From the NCBI GenBank assembly GCA_023238725.1, contig CM041535.1:1704001-1768000 (forward strand): a DNA stretch of 64,000 nt. The letters are read 5' to 3'. Positions 35,981 through 49,049 of this stretch are shown here, piece by piece. The translations under genes were made by a program, and so were the position numbers. The notes under the pieces are model-generated. The model worked only from the letters and a program-made list of their open reading frames with translations. It was not told where the DNA came from and searched no databases. How positions within the stretch are numbered: position 1 is the stretch's first letter; each line of letters starts with the position of its first letter. This DNA is from Scortum barcoo (taxonomy: Eukaryota > Chordata > Actinopteri > Centrarchiformes > Terapontidae).

Positions 35981-36489
35981 CAGCCCATTAGGAAAGAGAT
36001 GGGGGGGACACAGGATGTCCTGAGCACAATGTCCCACAGCACACTGCAGTGGAGAGCCCGGCTGCTTGGCCAGAGCTGTTCACAGGGATTTTCTCCACAT
36101 CACCACTTCCCCTGTTAAAGACTGACGGAGTGGGATTCCCTGCTCAGGTTTTCCATGATACCTGTCCTACCATTGTTTTCTTGCAGACATCTGTCAAAAA
36201 CGAGCTGACCTGTCTAATACCCCTGCATATGTGTGGTAGGGTTAGGGTTTCCCAGCAAAACCTAAAGTACAATAAATATGAACCACTGTTTGGTTGCCCG
36301 TAAATACCGCTTACTATTAATTGTCAAAGCTTTGGCACATTTTGACACTGACAACTCTCCATGAGGTCACATGTCCACAGTCACACAGCGATTTGAACAC
36401 GTCTCTGTCACTATTACACACCAACCTGACACCTCCTCCCTCTGGACACTCTCCCGCCGTCTTGAGAGGGGAGTCGATGATATCACAGT

Positions 36490-36518
36490 GGGGGCGGGGG
36501 CATGTGTTTCTATAAGTA
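36490..36518 (+). promoter_or_regulatory. ccn1 core promoter: GC box and TATA-like element
   Basis: A GGGGGCGGGGGC block (36490-36501), typical of SP/KLF binding, lies just before TATAAGTA at 36511-36518. Transcription would then start near 36540, giving a 5' leader of about 235 bases to the ATG at 36776. The leader holds two tiny upstream ORFs starting at 36545 (9 codons) and 36715 (4 codons). A strong TATA promoter fits an immediate-early gene. Confidence 0.65.
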
Positions 36519-36775
36519 GAAGCCCCGCACAGGGAAACCTCTCTATGAAGTATAGCTGTGCTGACCTGTGCTGATACCAAGATACTGTAGGAGAGTGGGG
36601 AAGAGCAGACGGGTGTACCTCTGGGTGCACGTACTCCGAACTGTGGATACATTTTCATCCTAGAGCTGACAAACAAGACTTCTTTGGGATTCATCTGGAA
36701 GACCTATTACTTCTATGATCTTCTTTTGATAGTTTAAAACGTTTTTTAGCAGTATTTTCTTTTTGTTTATCTGCC

Positions 36776-37981
36776 ATGATCAGTATGCTTCACCCTGTTA
36801 CTTTGCAGCAGATTATTTCCACCCTGGTTGTGCTTGGCAGCGCTGCAGTGATGGTGAGTGGTGACTTGTGGCTACTTGCTGTTAAACCTTCTCTCTATTC
36901 ATTTTTGACTTTTCATTAAGTTTTTCATTAAAGCTAATCTTGGATGAACTGTCATCCTCCTGACTTTTATCATTCATCAAGTCACTCACCCACTTTCCCT
37001 CATCCTGACCTGACCTCTGACCCTGTTCTTCAGGCAGAGGGTGAGTGCCCGGCTGTGTGCTCCTGCACCCCCTCACCCCCGCTGTGCCCGCCGGGCGTCA
37101 GCTGGGTGACCGACCACTGTGGCTGCTGCAAAGTTTGTGCCAGGCAGTTCAATGAGGACTGCAGCGCCACAGAACCTTGTGATCACATCAAGGGGCTACG
37201 CTGCCATCTGGGGGCCAGAGGAGACCCTGAGAGAGGACTGTGTCGAGGTGAGGGCAACAACTAGGCTGAGCAAAGGCACATTATCTAAGTGACCTACAAA
37301 AGAGCTGTCAACTCTATATTCATATGTGCATGTTAGAGCAAACAGCCTTGTGTTTAAATCACAAACAGTATTAACTGTTTGAAAGTCATGCATATTTGCT
37401 AAAGACCTAAACTCTTATTTTTTAAATAAAATACTGCATTGTCTCTTGAAGGCTGTCAAAATCTCTGAAATAAAACAATCTGATGAGGAAAAAAACTCTC
37501 TTCTTGGTTGAACAGCTCACATCTCATGTCATGAGGAGTTACAAGTACACATTCATCTTTGGTGTCCCCTGACCAAAAGATATCAAAGCCAATGGTTCAA
37601 CATGTGACCATGAGTTTACTCTGAGTACTATTGGGCAGTCCTACTCGGCCTGTGGGAACAGTTGCATAAGGTCTGTCTGGAAGAGCCTGTTAAAGTCTGA
37701 CAGCATAACCCTAGTGATGTCATCAGGGTCTTTTTTTAGAGAATACAAAACTTAATCAGAAAATCTTTTACACTTTAAACTGGAAATGTGGAAATTTTAA
37801 GAAGTGAGTGTTTTACAGCTAAAGGTAGTATGAAGTTGCATTATGGGAAGTGTAGTGAGATTGATCTATAGACCTATTTGCAATCAAAAATCATTGTGTC
37901 ATCCTTTGAGTTGCTCAAAAAGCATGAAATCATGAAACATTCCCTTTTAGAAAGTCATGTATTTATATAGATAGATGAGAT

Positions 37982-38076
<95 letters not shown>

Positions 38077-41000
38077 TTTATTAATCCCAAGCTGGGAAAT
38101 TGCCGTATTTGATGTGTTTGTCAAATTTCAAATTCAAATTTATTTATTTAGAGCCCAAAATCACAAAATTGTTTGCCTCTGAGAGCTTTACGATCTGCAC
38201 AGTTGTGACACCCTCTGTCCTTAGACCCTCAAACCGAGTCAGGAAAAACTTCAAAAAACCCTTTATGGGAAAAAGAAGAAACCTGAGGAAGAGCCACAGA
38301 TGAGGGATCCCTCTCCCTGGGACGGACAGACGTGCAATAGATGCCACATGTACAGAGAACATCATCATCAATATACTGAGTTCATGGGTTTAGTCCATGT
38401 GTGAAGGTATCACAGGTAATGGAAATGAGTCCGTGAGTCCAGGTGCATCTCTAGATGTCCTCATATGGAGCTCTGGGCCACTCGACCTTCTCTCCACACA
38501 CACAGACACAGATCATGTCCCCACCAGGCCAGTGAACCTCAGACAGATGGACCACAACCAGAATCAGTGAGGAACCTGCAAGACTGGAGAGAACAAAGAG
38601 GACCGGGGCTCCGGCAGTAACATGCACTTTACAGGACATAAGAGTATTCACATTAACCGCTTTGACACTTTAACCAATTTAACCAATTTAACCACTTTAA
38701 CTACTTTAACCAGTTTAACCACTTTAGCCACTTTTACCAGTTTATAAGGTGACTCCAGTTTGCACTACTACCATAATAAGAGTAGAGGAAGCAAAGGAAG
38801 AGGAAGCAGAGAAAGAGGAAGCAGAGACAGAGGAAGAGGGAGAGGTGCCCGATGCATCATGGGAGCCCCCCGGCAGTCTAAGCCTATAGCAGCATAACTA
38901 AGGGCGAGCCTGTGCCCACCCTAACTATAAGCTTTATTCAAAAAGGAAGGTTTTAAGTCTATTCTTAAACACTGACACTGTGTCTGCCTCTCGGACCCAG
39001 ACTGGGAGCTGGTTCCAGAGAACAGGGGCCTGATAGCTGAAGGCTCTGCCCCCTAGACTACTTCTGGAAACCCTGGGAACTACAAGTAAGCCTGCGTTTT
39101 GGGAGCAGCGCAGCACTCTAGTCGGATGATAAGGAGTTATCAATTTCATTAAGATATGATGGTGCCAGACCATGTAGAGCCTTATATGTGAGGAGTAGGA
39201 TTTTAAAATCCACTCTAAATTTTACAGAGAGCCAATGCAGAGAAGCCTAGTTACTGGAGTAATATGGTCTCTTTTCCTGGTTTTAGTCAGCACCCGAGCA
39301 GCGGCATTCTGGACCAGCTGTAGAGTCTTTAACGACTTGTTCGGGCAGCCTGATAAAAGTGAATTACAGTAATCCAGCCTGGAAGAGACAAATGCATGGA
39401 CTAATTTTTCAGCATCGCTTTGGGACAAAAAGTGCCGAATTTTTGCGATGTTGCGCAGGTGGTAAAAAGGCAGACCTTGAAATATGCTTAATATGGGTGT
39501 CGAAGGACATATCCTGATCAAATAAAGACACCGAGGTTCCTTACAGTGGTGCTGGAGGCCCAGTTAATGCCATCCAGCAAGGCTATCTTAGGAGAAAACG
39601 TGTTCCTCAGGTGTTTCGGACCTAATAGGATCACTTCAGTTTTATCTGAGTTCAACAGCAGGAAATTTCTGGTCATCCAAGCCTTTATATCTTTAAGGCA
39701 GGCCATGGAGTTTCAGGAGCTGATCAGTTTTGTCTGGCTCCATTGATAAATATAATTGGGTGTCATCAGCATAACAATGGAAATCTATGGAGTGCCTCCT
39801 GATGATATTGCCAAGGGGCAGCATATACAAAATAAACAGAATTGGACCTAGCACTGAACCTTGTGGAACTCCATGACAGACTTTAGTATGCACAGAGGAT
39901 TCATTATTAATATGGACACTTGTGTACTGTGTCCTTCTGTGAAGTTCAAAGGTCTCTTATAACAGCTCTGTTTCTTTGTGTGTGTGTGCGTATTGACAGC
40001 TGAGGCCCAGGGTTTGCCCTGTGAGTTCAGCGGGCAGGTGTACCAGCACGGTGAGGACTTCCAGCCCAACTGCCAGCACCAGTGCACCTGTATGGACGGG
40101 GTGGTGGGCTGCATGTCCCTCTGTCCTCACCAAGTGCCCCTGCCCAACTGGCGCTGCTCACGGCCCCGGCTGACCAGGCCCGAGGGCAGCTGCTGTGAGG
40201 AGTGGGCTTGTGACGATGACAACCACATCAGTGAGGAGCCAGACGAGCTGACACACACCTCCCTGCCAGACAGCCAGCCCCTTCCCAACCACATCAGTGT
40301 GCTGCTGCAGGCTCAGCCACAGCCTCGGCATCCAGCTGCCACCGAAGGGGCCACGTTTAGAGGTAAACATCTCTGCGCATCCCAGAGATGCTTTTCCTGA
40401 TGCCCACCACCAGCACTAAATATGGTCTGAAGGAGGTTTTCATATGGATGTGCAGGAGATGGGCCAATGTCTGAACACAAAATCATCCACAATGTTATGC
40501 AGTTAAACAAATCCTTTGAAAGCTTGGCAATCCAACTTATCAGTTAAGAGAGAAATTTTGCTTCATTTTGGTCTAATTATGTGATTTTTGTTCCAAACTG
40601 GTGTAGGATATTACTCAAACATTTCATTAGAAATATATACATCTATCCAGTGCAGTTCTTAGATACATTATTTCTTTTTAGGCATGTCTGTTTTTATAAA
40701 ATATAGAAAAATATATTTAATTTATTTCAAACAAGACTTAAAGTCTTAAAATCTGCTAATGACCTTGCTTGTGAAAAGGTCATGGGGTCATTCAAATTGA
40801 AATTATTCCCCTGGATGCATGAATGTAAAAAAAATTGGTTATGATTGCTACATTCATATTTCATACTGATGGTTTAACCTCAGTGGAGTATGAACGTGCT
40901 CAGTAAATATAACAGCAACCTTCCTGCTGGATGTTTTTCTGTGAAATGTTTGACCTCACATTAACACTCATGGCGTCCTTTGGATCACACTCAGAACCAG

Positions 41001-41987
41001 AGTGTGAAAAACAAAACAACAGAGGGTATAAAATCGCACAACACAAAAGCATAATTTAATCAGAAGGTCATGAAAACATGGATGAGAAGTTTTTCTTTCT
41101 TATATCTTGTAATACCTGAATGTTTGCTGGCATTCGCTGTTTGAATGTAACTCACTGCCTTTGCTTTTTTTGGCTCTTCACAGAGATGGTGTCTGTGCCC
41201 ATGTCCGAAGTGTTTCACCAATCCAGCTGTTTCCCACAAACCACAGAGTGGACCGAGTGCTCCACCACATGTGGGATGGGCATTTCAAGTCGAGTGACCA
41301 GTAACAACCCGGACTGTCAGCTGGTCAGAGAAACCAGACTGTGTCAGATCCGACAATGTGAGCCGCACCCTCCTGTAGCTAGCAAGGTACGCTAAAAACA
41401 GCCATTTGAAAGTGAAAGAATATTGGACATGAAGAACAACAACACAGGGTATTAGTAGGATTTATAGGTTATTACATTAAAAACTAATTTCATTGTCTTT
41501 GTCCAATGCTGGTAGTGAACTGGCTTTGAGAAGATGGAATTTGGCAGTTAAAGTCCTGAGTTAATGGGATTTTCACATAGTATGAATGATGAATAAATAA
41601 ATAAACACTCTATTGTCCCTTGATGAAAATTCAATTTAAGCTTTATCGTGTCATTTTAATGGTGGCTCTGTTTCTGTTATCCAGAAGGGAAGGAAGTGTC
41701 AGCGAACCGTCCGGCCCCAGGAACCGGTCAGAATCGTGTTCGCCGGATGCTCGACGACACAGCGGTATCGCCCTCGCACCTGTGGCACTTGCACTGATGG
41801 CCGCTGTTGCACACCCTCCCTCTCCCGCACTGTGCAGCTCCGCTTCCACTGCCCTGATGGAGAGGACTTCCACAGAAACGTCATGTGGATCCAGCGCTGC
41901 AGCTGCAACACAAGCTGCCGCGCACACAGCAGGCCCTCCAGCCCTTCAGTCAGCCTCCACAACGATATCCACAGCTTCATTCACTGA
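36776..41987 (+). CDS. ccn1: CCN1/CYR61-type secreted matricellular protein, complete five-exon gene
   Basis: The protein has 386 residues (human CCN1 is 381). Exons: 36776-36853, 37034-37247, 40000-40362, 41184-41386, 41685-41987, all phase-consistent. Exon 1 encodes a hydrophobic signal peptide ([20 protein letters not shown]). Exon 2 is the IGFBP domain with [17 protein letters not shown]. Exon 3 is the VWC domain ([20 protein letters not shown], then [10 protein letters not shown]) plus a variable linker. Exon 4 is the TSP1 repeat ([17 protein letters not shown]). Exon 5 is the cystine-knot domain ([20 protein letters not shown]) and ends [10 protein letters not shown]. The one-domain-per-exon layout is the CCN hallmark. 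The end and the cystine knot match CCN1 better than CCN2-6. CCN1 binds integrins and heparan sulfate and is a serum/YAP-induced regulator of adhesion and vessel growth. Fish carry CCN1 duplicates (ccn1l1, ccn1l2); which one this is cannot be settled here. Confidence 0.92.
37982..38076. repeat. (GATA)n microsatellite
   Basis: About 23 nearly perfect GATA/TAGA units lie in ccn1 intron 2. They are followed immediately by TTTATTAATCCCAAGC and then TGGGAAATT, a motif that in fish commonly marks the 3' end of a LINE or related retroelement with a GATA tail. Confidence 0.95.
38661..38740. repeat. Short tandem repeat of a TTTAACCA-type 10-mer
   Basis: About eight imperfect 10-base units (tttaaccaat, tttaaccact, tttaaccagt and similar) lie in the 3' UTR part of the L2 element. 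They probably came with the element and diverged later. Confidence 0.75.
38934..39893 (-). pseudogene. L2 ORF2 reverse-transcriptase remnant (broken)
   Basis: The coding remnant is split over four open pieces (39893-39693, 39706-39518, 39521-39222, 39173-38934) in shifting frames, so it is frameshifted and inactive. The YADD catalytic motif of the reverse transcriptase is still readable near the right end. The endonuclease and upstream RT parts are absent because of 5' truncation. Confidence 0.85.
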
Positions 41988-42509
41988 GGCTGACTCATCA
42001 TCGCTGGGCAAGGACTCTGCACCTCCCCCTCCCTAAACCCACCCTTTCCCTGTCTGGTAGGTAGGTGAGGCCCCCCCCAACCCCAACCAGGCAATACTCT
42101 CGCTTGCACTTTAAGCTTCCTGCCACGGTGACATCAGTTGGTCCACACTAGACATGTTACCTCTCTAGTACCAGAGCAGCACTGAGGACAACACACTGCA
42201 GTGTGCTGCTGTGTTAGACTGTCGGCAGAGAGTTGTTACTGAAATGTATTTATTCGTAACTTTGTGTCCTTCCACAGAGGACGACATGACGGTTTGTCAT
42301 ACAGAGAAAAGGTTGTTTAGATCAGTAACAGAGAATATGTATGAAAAGTGAAGGTAATGATGGACATGAATTTTGATTTAAAGAGGAAGAACTAGATGAT
42401 AAAAGATATATTCATTAGTGACTATAGGGACTGTGTGTTCATTATTACCTGTCCTTTGTGATACAATACAAATGTTTCCTACATGTGTTGATTGTGTGTG
42501 TGTTATGTG

Positions 42510-42543
<34 letters not shown>

Positions 42544-42858
42544 GTAGATAACAGAGTATCTGTTTGAAGAACGAGAAACTCACAAGACAGAGTTTACAGA
42601 GAATGTGCTATTATGCTAGTACAATATATAGATTAAAGTATACAGTGTATATAGACTTCACTCTTAGCTGTGGAGTGGTAAATTCTAGGATCACCTCATT
42701 TTTCGGGGTGTGATTTTATTTTATTTTTTGTGTGTGTGTCCGTTCACAGTGTACATACAATGCTTTATTCTGAGGAATGAAATGACACTATATATTTAAG
42801 ATCTGTTACACGTGTTCATTGGATGTTTTCGTCTGTATACTCCCATACAACAAATAAA
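41988..42858 (+). terminator. ccn1 3' UTR with AU-rich motifs, (GT)n tract and poly(A) signal
   Basis: The region after the ccn1 stop contains a TATTTATT motif near 42247, several ATTTA-type stretches and a (GT)n tract at about 42496-42545. A clear AATAAA lies at 42853-42858. AU-rich elements are expected in mRNAs of rapidly induced, unstable transcripts such as CCN1. The end at about 42875 is inferred from the signal. Confidence 0.65.
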
Positions 42859-43049
42859 TACTTAATAACCTGTAAAGGTCCCGTTTGTTTTTTAGCTCAT
42901 GTGTCAATTAAATTTATCAAGAGGCCTTATCGTTGTCGTTCTTCAACCAAGCTGCTGTTTGGAAGGAAAGGAGACAGTAAAAACAAGACAAACCATTCAC
43001 AGCCATGAATGTAGCTCTATGACGCTTTACTTTGTGCTTTGAGCTGTAT

Positions 43050-43330
43050 GTTAACTTCAGCAGGCTAATGCGCTCCTAATGCTGACATTTAACAGCTATA
43101 ATGTTTACCATGATCACTGTCTTAGCCTGTCAGCATGCCACACATTTAGCTGTGAGTGATGAAAATGTTATTAGTTTTAAAGGTATTTAGTCACAGAAAT
43201 TTTGAACAAACAATGACTTTGATCAAATGAATGTACTAGAGGAAAGGTCAGAGGTCACCAAAGTTATAACAATCTTGTGTGAGAGCGGAAATGTATGGAC
43301 CACATTTCATGTTGTGGAAGCATTCAACTT
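43050..43330 (+). repeat. Dispersed teleost repeat, copy 2
   Basis: This copy has 'aacagctataatgtttacca', 'gtcttagcctgtcagcatgc', 'tgttattagttttaaaggta' and 'ctagaggaaaggtcagaggt' followed by 'caccaaagttataacaat'. They stand in the same order as the other copies in this window. It is strongly diverged. Confidence 0.6.
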
Positions 43331-46300
43331 TAAGATAAAAATGTCAGCTTCCTGGTGGCAGTGAAGGAACAGCCGGTGATAAAACACTGTCCAGCTCTGA
43401 CTGTGGAGAAGGAGCTTGACAGCCAAAGCAGCATGTCAGCAGGACCCTGCAGGGGCTCTGCTTTAGGAATACATCAGAATGACGCTGGTGTCTTAATAGA
43501 TACCTCAACCTGGGGGTCTCTCTGGGCCTAAAAGCATTGGCTGCATGGTGTTACCAAAAAAAAAATCTGTTGGAGTAATCGTTCTCAATCTCTGATCCAC
43601 ACAGGAAATGTACCTACACAACAAAACTGTATCTTCTGACTTCTAGAAAATCCAAAAGAAAAGAAAATGTTGTGTTTGACATGTATTATTCCTGGTGTTG
43701 CCATGGTACATGTTGTGTACACCAGCGTCCTTGCAGCAATCATCCCCCTCACATCTTTTTCAGCTGTAACAGTAGAAGCCTGAACGACGGGTGGCTGGTG
43801 TTTGACTCGACCACAAAGCTCTGCGTTCATGTGCCTCGTGGCCTTACACAATGCTCCGGCTGCCTCTGGAACACAAACATTACGGTGAACTACTAAATTC
43901 CTCACCCTGGCCTCTGCCTCCATCTGAGAGGAAGGAGGAACACTCTGACCTCCTGACTGCCCCAGTCACAACTACTGGTGTGGGTTTATCTCTGCCAACG
44001 CTACAGCCTCCTCTTAAAAGTGGAGCAGAGATATTAGAGTGCTTTAATCATACTTGATAAGGGTGAACAAAATCTTTAGTATGCTGTGCAAGGGGACCAT
44101 GAATACCTGCAGCTATCATTGTTATTTTCTGGTAATCCATTCAAGTACATTGTTCTGAACCCTGCTGTTGGGTGGGTAGACCTAATGACATTACCATTAT
44201 TAATTTTAGTCGTGTTTAAATACTTTAAGCATTTTTCAGATACCTGAGCATTCAAATATATGGCACTCTTATTGGCCTGAAATTACACTCTTAATAAATA
44301 AAGAGTAATGAGTTGTTTCAAGTGTGATTATATTCTGCCCTGGTAGGTTTTAAAATTAATATTGAACCAATCAGTATTCTCTCTATTGACCAAAACAAAT
44401 GTGTATAATGTAAAACATGATTATCACCTGACTGTGAAGTTTCCCTTTGTTTGGGTTTTACACCCCACAAACTCAGCTGTCATAAACCTGGTTTCCAGTA
44501 ACAGCAGGCAGCTGGACACAAACATGACTCCAAGTCAATGCTACTGTTGCTCTGTATCTGCTACATGTGTAGCTTTATGTGCAATAGTATTATAATAATT
44601 ACAATTATAAATGCATGCTTACAATAAATAGTTCATTTCAGTTCATTTATTTAGGACCCCACACTCTCAGACAACACGTTTGTCTATGTCCAAACATGTT
44701 GTCTCTGTATTTTTTGCAAATACAGTCATTTTAGTGTGATGTGATAAATGAAAATCTGTCCACAGAACACGGCTGTCATTCAGTGCAAGGACAAAAACAT
44801 ACCTGCAGTGGGAAAGAACTTTCAAATTTTGCTTTACTAAAGCTTTTGTCAGAACCATCACCTACACTTCCAGTGTTTTGAATACTTTTAATCATCTGTG
44901 TTTGTATGCTCAAATATCATTATCTTTATCTGTATCCTCCTTCAGATGAGCCTGAACTCAGTCACCATCCAATGGACAGACAGGCACCAAAAAGCACACA
45001 TGGCATACCGTGTCACCATGGAGACCTCCTTACCATCTGATATATCGTCACTGATGGCGCCACTGGTTGCCATTTGAATGAGACCGTTCAACGTTACCCT
45101 TGATGACGATGTTTGTCTGCTCCAACAGAGCTGTTGTGTGTCCCACGCCAACGTCTGACTGCTCATTTGTTTAAGATTCACCCTGACATTTCGGTGAATT
45201 CCAGGCACGATGAGAATCAGAGCCCAGCAGATATTAGGAAAATATTTCAGGGACTGTTTCTCATTTCTCATCTTGTTCAACGGCAAACAGTGTGTGTCTC
45301 CACCCTCACTGAGGCTAAATGGTTGGTTGAGCACAATCTTTCAGAGTTTATGGAGCCGTTTATAAGTAGCTGATGAGATAAATTTACTAGAAAGGTTTGC
45401 ACCACTAGCTCCACTAGGTCATATAAAATACATTCATTATTAAAAAACTGATACTCCAAATATGTTAAATGGCATGCTTGCCTGAAATTTGTAACTTCAC
45501 AGAAAGACAAATTTTAAACTTTTCAAACAGATATGAGGTCAGTTTATTAAAACATAATAGTACACTTTTTATTAACTATTGTAACTTCTTTTATAACACA
45601 TACATTTATTTTATTAAACTGTGTTTTGTTATATTGTCCTTTATTATCTGTTAATACAGCAGCCTCCACAGAGGCTATAGCCTCCAGAGTTATAGCTGTT
45701 AATAAATACATTAACATGTGCTTCCACACAGACCGTTTATTTGGTTAAAGACAGTCAGAGAGACCATTTTGTGTATTTTAAAGGATTTAGACAAGACACT
45801 ACATCACTAAGCTTCCTGCCCTCCTATTGCACATGGACGACTGAATGTTACTTTGTGGTGTGACCACACTTGCCTATCACAGCCTGCTGACAAACTGACT
45901 CTAGGCACTGCTCCATGAGCTCTTCCATTACCTGATGATTTAAAACCATAGACTGCAGTCAATGATTAAAACAGGTTGGAAAAAATCATTCCTGTACCAT
46001 TCTGTAAAGAATCTTATTGATATTCACAGAAATGAGTGCTTTGCTGACTTTTTCTTCTTGCAACACACCAACCAAACATAACAGTCCAGTACTTGTGGAA
46101 TCAGGAGATATCAAGGATGACTCATTTCAACTAATACCACAAAACTCAGATGACACAATAGAACCTCAGATGGAAGGATCGCCCACATCACACTGAGGGG
46201 GCTTCATAAATGTGATTGTCTTGGCATTCTGTGGCGCTGTGATGCTCCACAGAGGTTTATATTGGCAGGGAACCCAGACTGGAAGTTACAGGTGTTGTCC

Positions 46301-46818
46301 AGCCTCACAGAGAGCTGCGACTTTCAGCATGGCCTTGACAGAGGAACAGGAAATATGTAGGAAATCAACAGGGCCTCAGAGAGTGGTGGAAGTTGGCCTG
46401 GCTGCAACACTGACCACAGCAGAGGAAACCCCCCCCCACCCCATGCACTCTGAAAGAGGATGTGTCAGAGTCCTATTCAACACGATGTGGGATAATAACA
46501 CGTCTCAACAGTTGTTATTGGCTTGTTTTGCTGAAAATGAATGTGTGGAACATGACTCATCCTCTTTGTAGAGAGCCAACATCTTTTATGGAACTAAAGT
46601 CAACATTTCCACAAAGGCTCCTGTTTAGATTCAGGATTCACAGTCAAATAGACACTGTGACGTCAACATGCATTCAAAGGGCTGACGTGACAAACAAGAG
46701 AGCAACCACTGTGTCTGATATTACTACTATTACTACAGCTGCTGCTGATGATGATGCGACTGGTCAAATCCACTTCTCTCACTCCACATAATTATTATTT
46801 TTTATGATGAAATATTTG

Positions 46819-47022
46819 TCTGATGTTTAGCAGGTATAATGTTTATCACATAGTCTGAATTTTCATGGCCCAGCCAGTAGTTGTGGAGACATTCAGAACA
46901 TGTAGTGGCAGTAGAGGAAATATCAGTAGGATTCATCCTCTGTGGGCTTTGAATGTCTGCAGATTTTGTTGGCAATCCATTCAATATTTGCTGAGATATT
47001 TCAGTTTGACAGACATCTGTAG
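46819..47022 (+). repeat. Dispersed teleost repeat, copy 3
   Basis: It begins 'ctgatgtttagcaggtataa' and ends 'ttggcaatccattcaatatt' then 'tgctgagatatttcagtttg'. Those phrases match the start of copy 2 and the end of copies 1 and 4. The middle is rearranged or eroded. Confidence 0.6.
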
Positions 47023-48963
47023 TGACCTGCTGTTAGTTTGTCTAAAACTGGATATCTAAAGGACCATGCTTGTGATTCACCTCCAACTTGGTCATGCTTT
47101 TCATCAAATTTAACATGGTGTGTTTGTGAGTGGGAAACCAGTGAGTGCTCATGACCTTGCCACTGCTTTTACAGCTTCCATAGGTTAGGCAAGACACTGT
47201 CATAATGGGGGCTTCCTTCCACTACTGTTTTGTGATTATTAGAAAATGGTTAATCAGGATAAACAGCTGGTGGCACTATTTCTTAACTGCTTTTCAAATT
47301 CTGAAAAACAGTGTCAAAATGGGATGGAGATATGGAAGGTTACACATTCTTTATCGCTTCATCTGATGTTTTCATCTGCTGCTATTTTTTGTTTTACCTT
47401 CATGTATGCCATGAATTTTTCACTAAGTCAGTTTTCATTACACTTTGTTGCATTTTGCTTGTTTGAATAAACCAGCTTTTACTCCTCAGCCAAGCTAGAC
47501 CTGCTTGTTCAGCACCAGCTGGTGTAGAACATTGCAGTGAGGCACCATACAGACTTAGATCTGACATCAAACTGCTTCCTGCCTCTCTCCATCTGCTGTC
47601 TGTCACTTTGGGATCTGGATCAGGTCTCTATGTGCTTAAACAGAGTTGCCGTCCTACAACAACAACCTATTTTATGGAACTTACCATGAATATAGTCACA
47701 GCTAGACTAACGGTGAATGTATTCTTATACTTTAGAATAACCTTCCTCAAACAAAACTTTTGGAAATTTATTTGAATTAATATACTTACAAAAAAGTTGC
47801 TTTATGTTTGTATATGTGTGTATCTATTTCACACACTGCTACAACTGCTAATAATCAGAACTGTAACTACTATTTAATGTATTATGAAATCAGTTTAAAG
47901 GCGCCATGGCAATATTTAAATGTATAGTCTGAAGAATCTCAGTGTCCCAGAGTTTTACACAACCCATCGATTACTCAGGACTACACACTGGATTCTGTAA
48001 TCACACTGACAGTTTTCACCAGAAGCATTACTACTCTGTTGACAGGTGACATGAATGGATTTGGAATCATGAGAGTTTACTCCCCTCCAGTGGTCACACA
48101 CAGAGGCTACATTACATTAGACTTGTGGAGACAGAAAAGTGTTTATATCAAGTGTATCAAAGGTCCACTGTCTCCAGACCAGTCTAATCTGTCATACCAA
48201 ATCAATATAAATGAACCACACTGGACAAATCATAAATGAACCATCACAGTGAAACAATAATCATTGTCACCCAGTGGGGATCATAAAGCAACTGATTATT
48301 ATCACTTCTGTAGTAGTATGAATATAATAAAACTGTTGTAGTCAATGTAATGAACATGTATGTACTTCAGCAACACAACGACATGACAACAACAGAATAA
48401 ATTGAAACACATACAAAATAACTAAATAACTAAGTGGGTAACCTGAGCAGAGAGTATACATATTTTGATTTTGGCAGAAACATGTTTTTATTCCTACAAC
48501 ACCAAATTTAAGAAGTTCATTTAAAGGTGAAACACAGTTGGACAGCCCAGTATATTCATTTTAACAGGAAAATAAACCTGATAGATACATGCAGTTCTTG
48601 CTTGGTTTTTCCTTTTCACTCATTTCATCATATCTAACCTCGTACATATGTCAGGATGAACAAACCTGCCAGTGTCTGCTCCGTGAACATTACAGGATGC
48701 TGGCCTCTAGTGGATCTCTACTTAAAGTACAACAGGGCGGCAGGTTGATGTACTGACTAAGACCTAGGACCTACTGAGACCTAATCTGCCCTGCTGAGAT
48801 GTCCTTGAGCACCAATGAATACCCATTCCATCAACTTCAGCAGAAGCTTCTCTGACCTTTCTGTGACGAAGTTGGAGAAGATTAGAGAAAAAAAAAGAGC
48901 TCAGGTGTGTGTTTTATCAGTGTATGCCAGCATGGTTGTTGGCTTTTTGCTTTGCTTATGATT

Positions 48964-49049
<86 letters not shown>
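48964..49049. repeat. (GATA)n microsatellite
   Basis: About 21 GATA units, nearly perfect. To the right, at 49062-49083, lies AATTTCCCTCCTGGGATATT, the inverse complement form of the motif beside the ccn1-intron GATA array. The two arrays are therefore likely tied to related retroelement ends in opposite orientation. Confidence 0.92.

Larger units (their letters stand above)
27506..36489. other. Gene-poor region between the C9orf43-like gene and ccn1
   Basis: I find no gene here with recognisable protein homology. The region contains an AT-rich block (27880-28100) and a 22-nt perfect AT palindrome at 28938-28959. It also holds an old L2 fragment (about 30840-31090), an unproven Cys-rich ORF (31866-32114), a 15-bp inverted repeat (33629-33670) and a GC-rich factor-site cluster (34597-34658). 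Two GGAATG motifs lie at 35918-35980. The right third is plausibly ccn1 upstream regulatory DNA. Confidence 0.6.
38100..39900 (-). mobile_element. 5'-truncated L2-type LINE inserted in minus orientation
   Basis: Reading the minus strand from right to left: reverse-transcriptase pieces ([32 protein letters not shown]), then [39 protein letters not shown] and finally [20 protein letters not shown] with [10 protein letters not shown]. This is the C-terminal half of ORF2 of an L2-clade non-LTR element. The left part (38100-38930) is its 3' UTR, including an 'aaccactttaaccagttt' tandem stretch and a 'ggacggacagacgtgcaata' block common in fish genomes. The 5' part of the element is missing. Confidence 0.85.
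37248..39999 (+). other. ccn1 intron 2, expanded by repeats
   Basis: At 2.75 kb this is by far the largest ccn1 intron; the others are about 180-820 bases. Most of the excess is the GATA microsatellite and the L2 LINE at about 37982-39900. The LINE's right edge comes to within about 100 bases of the exon 3 acceptor. Confidence 0.85.

Noticed and set aside
36236..36249. TAGGGTTAGGGTTT, telomere-like
   Set aside because: Only about two units, with no extended array, so coincidence is the simplest reading.
43672..43896. 74-codon Cys-containing ORF after ccn1
   Set aside because: It opens at GTG, has no signal peptide or homologue, and is overlapped by a longer minus-strand chance ORF.
44942..45334. 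130-codon minus-strand ORF between ccn1 and lmo4
   Set aside because: The translation shows no known motif, no partner exons and no promoter or poly(A) context.
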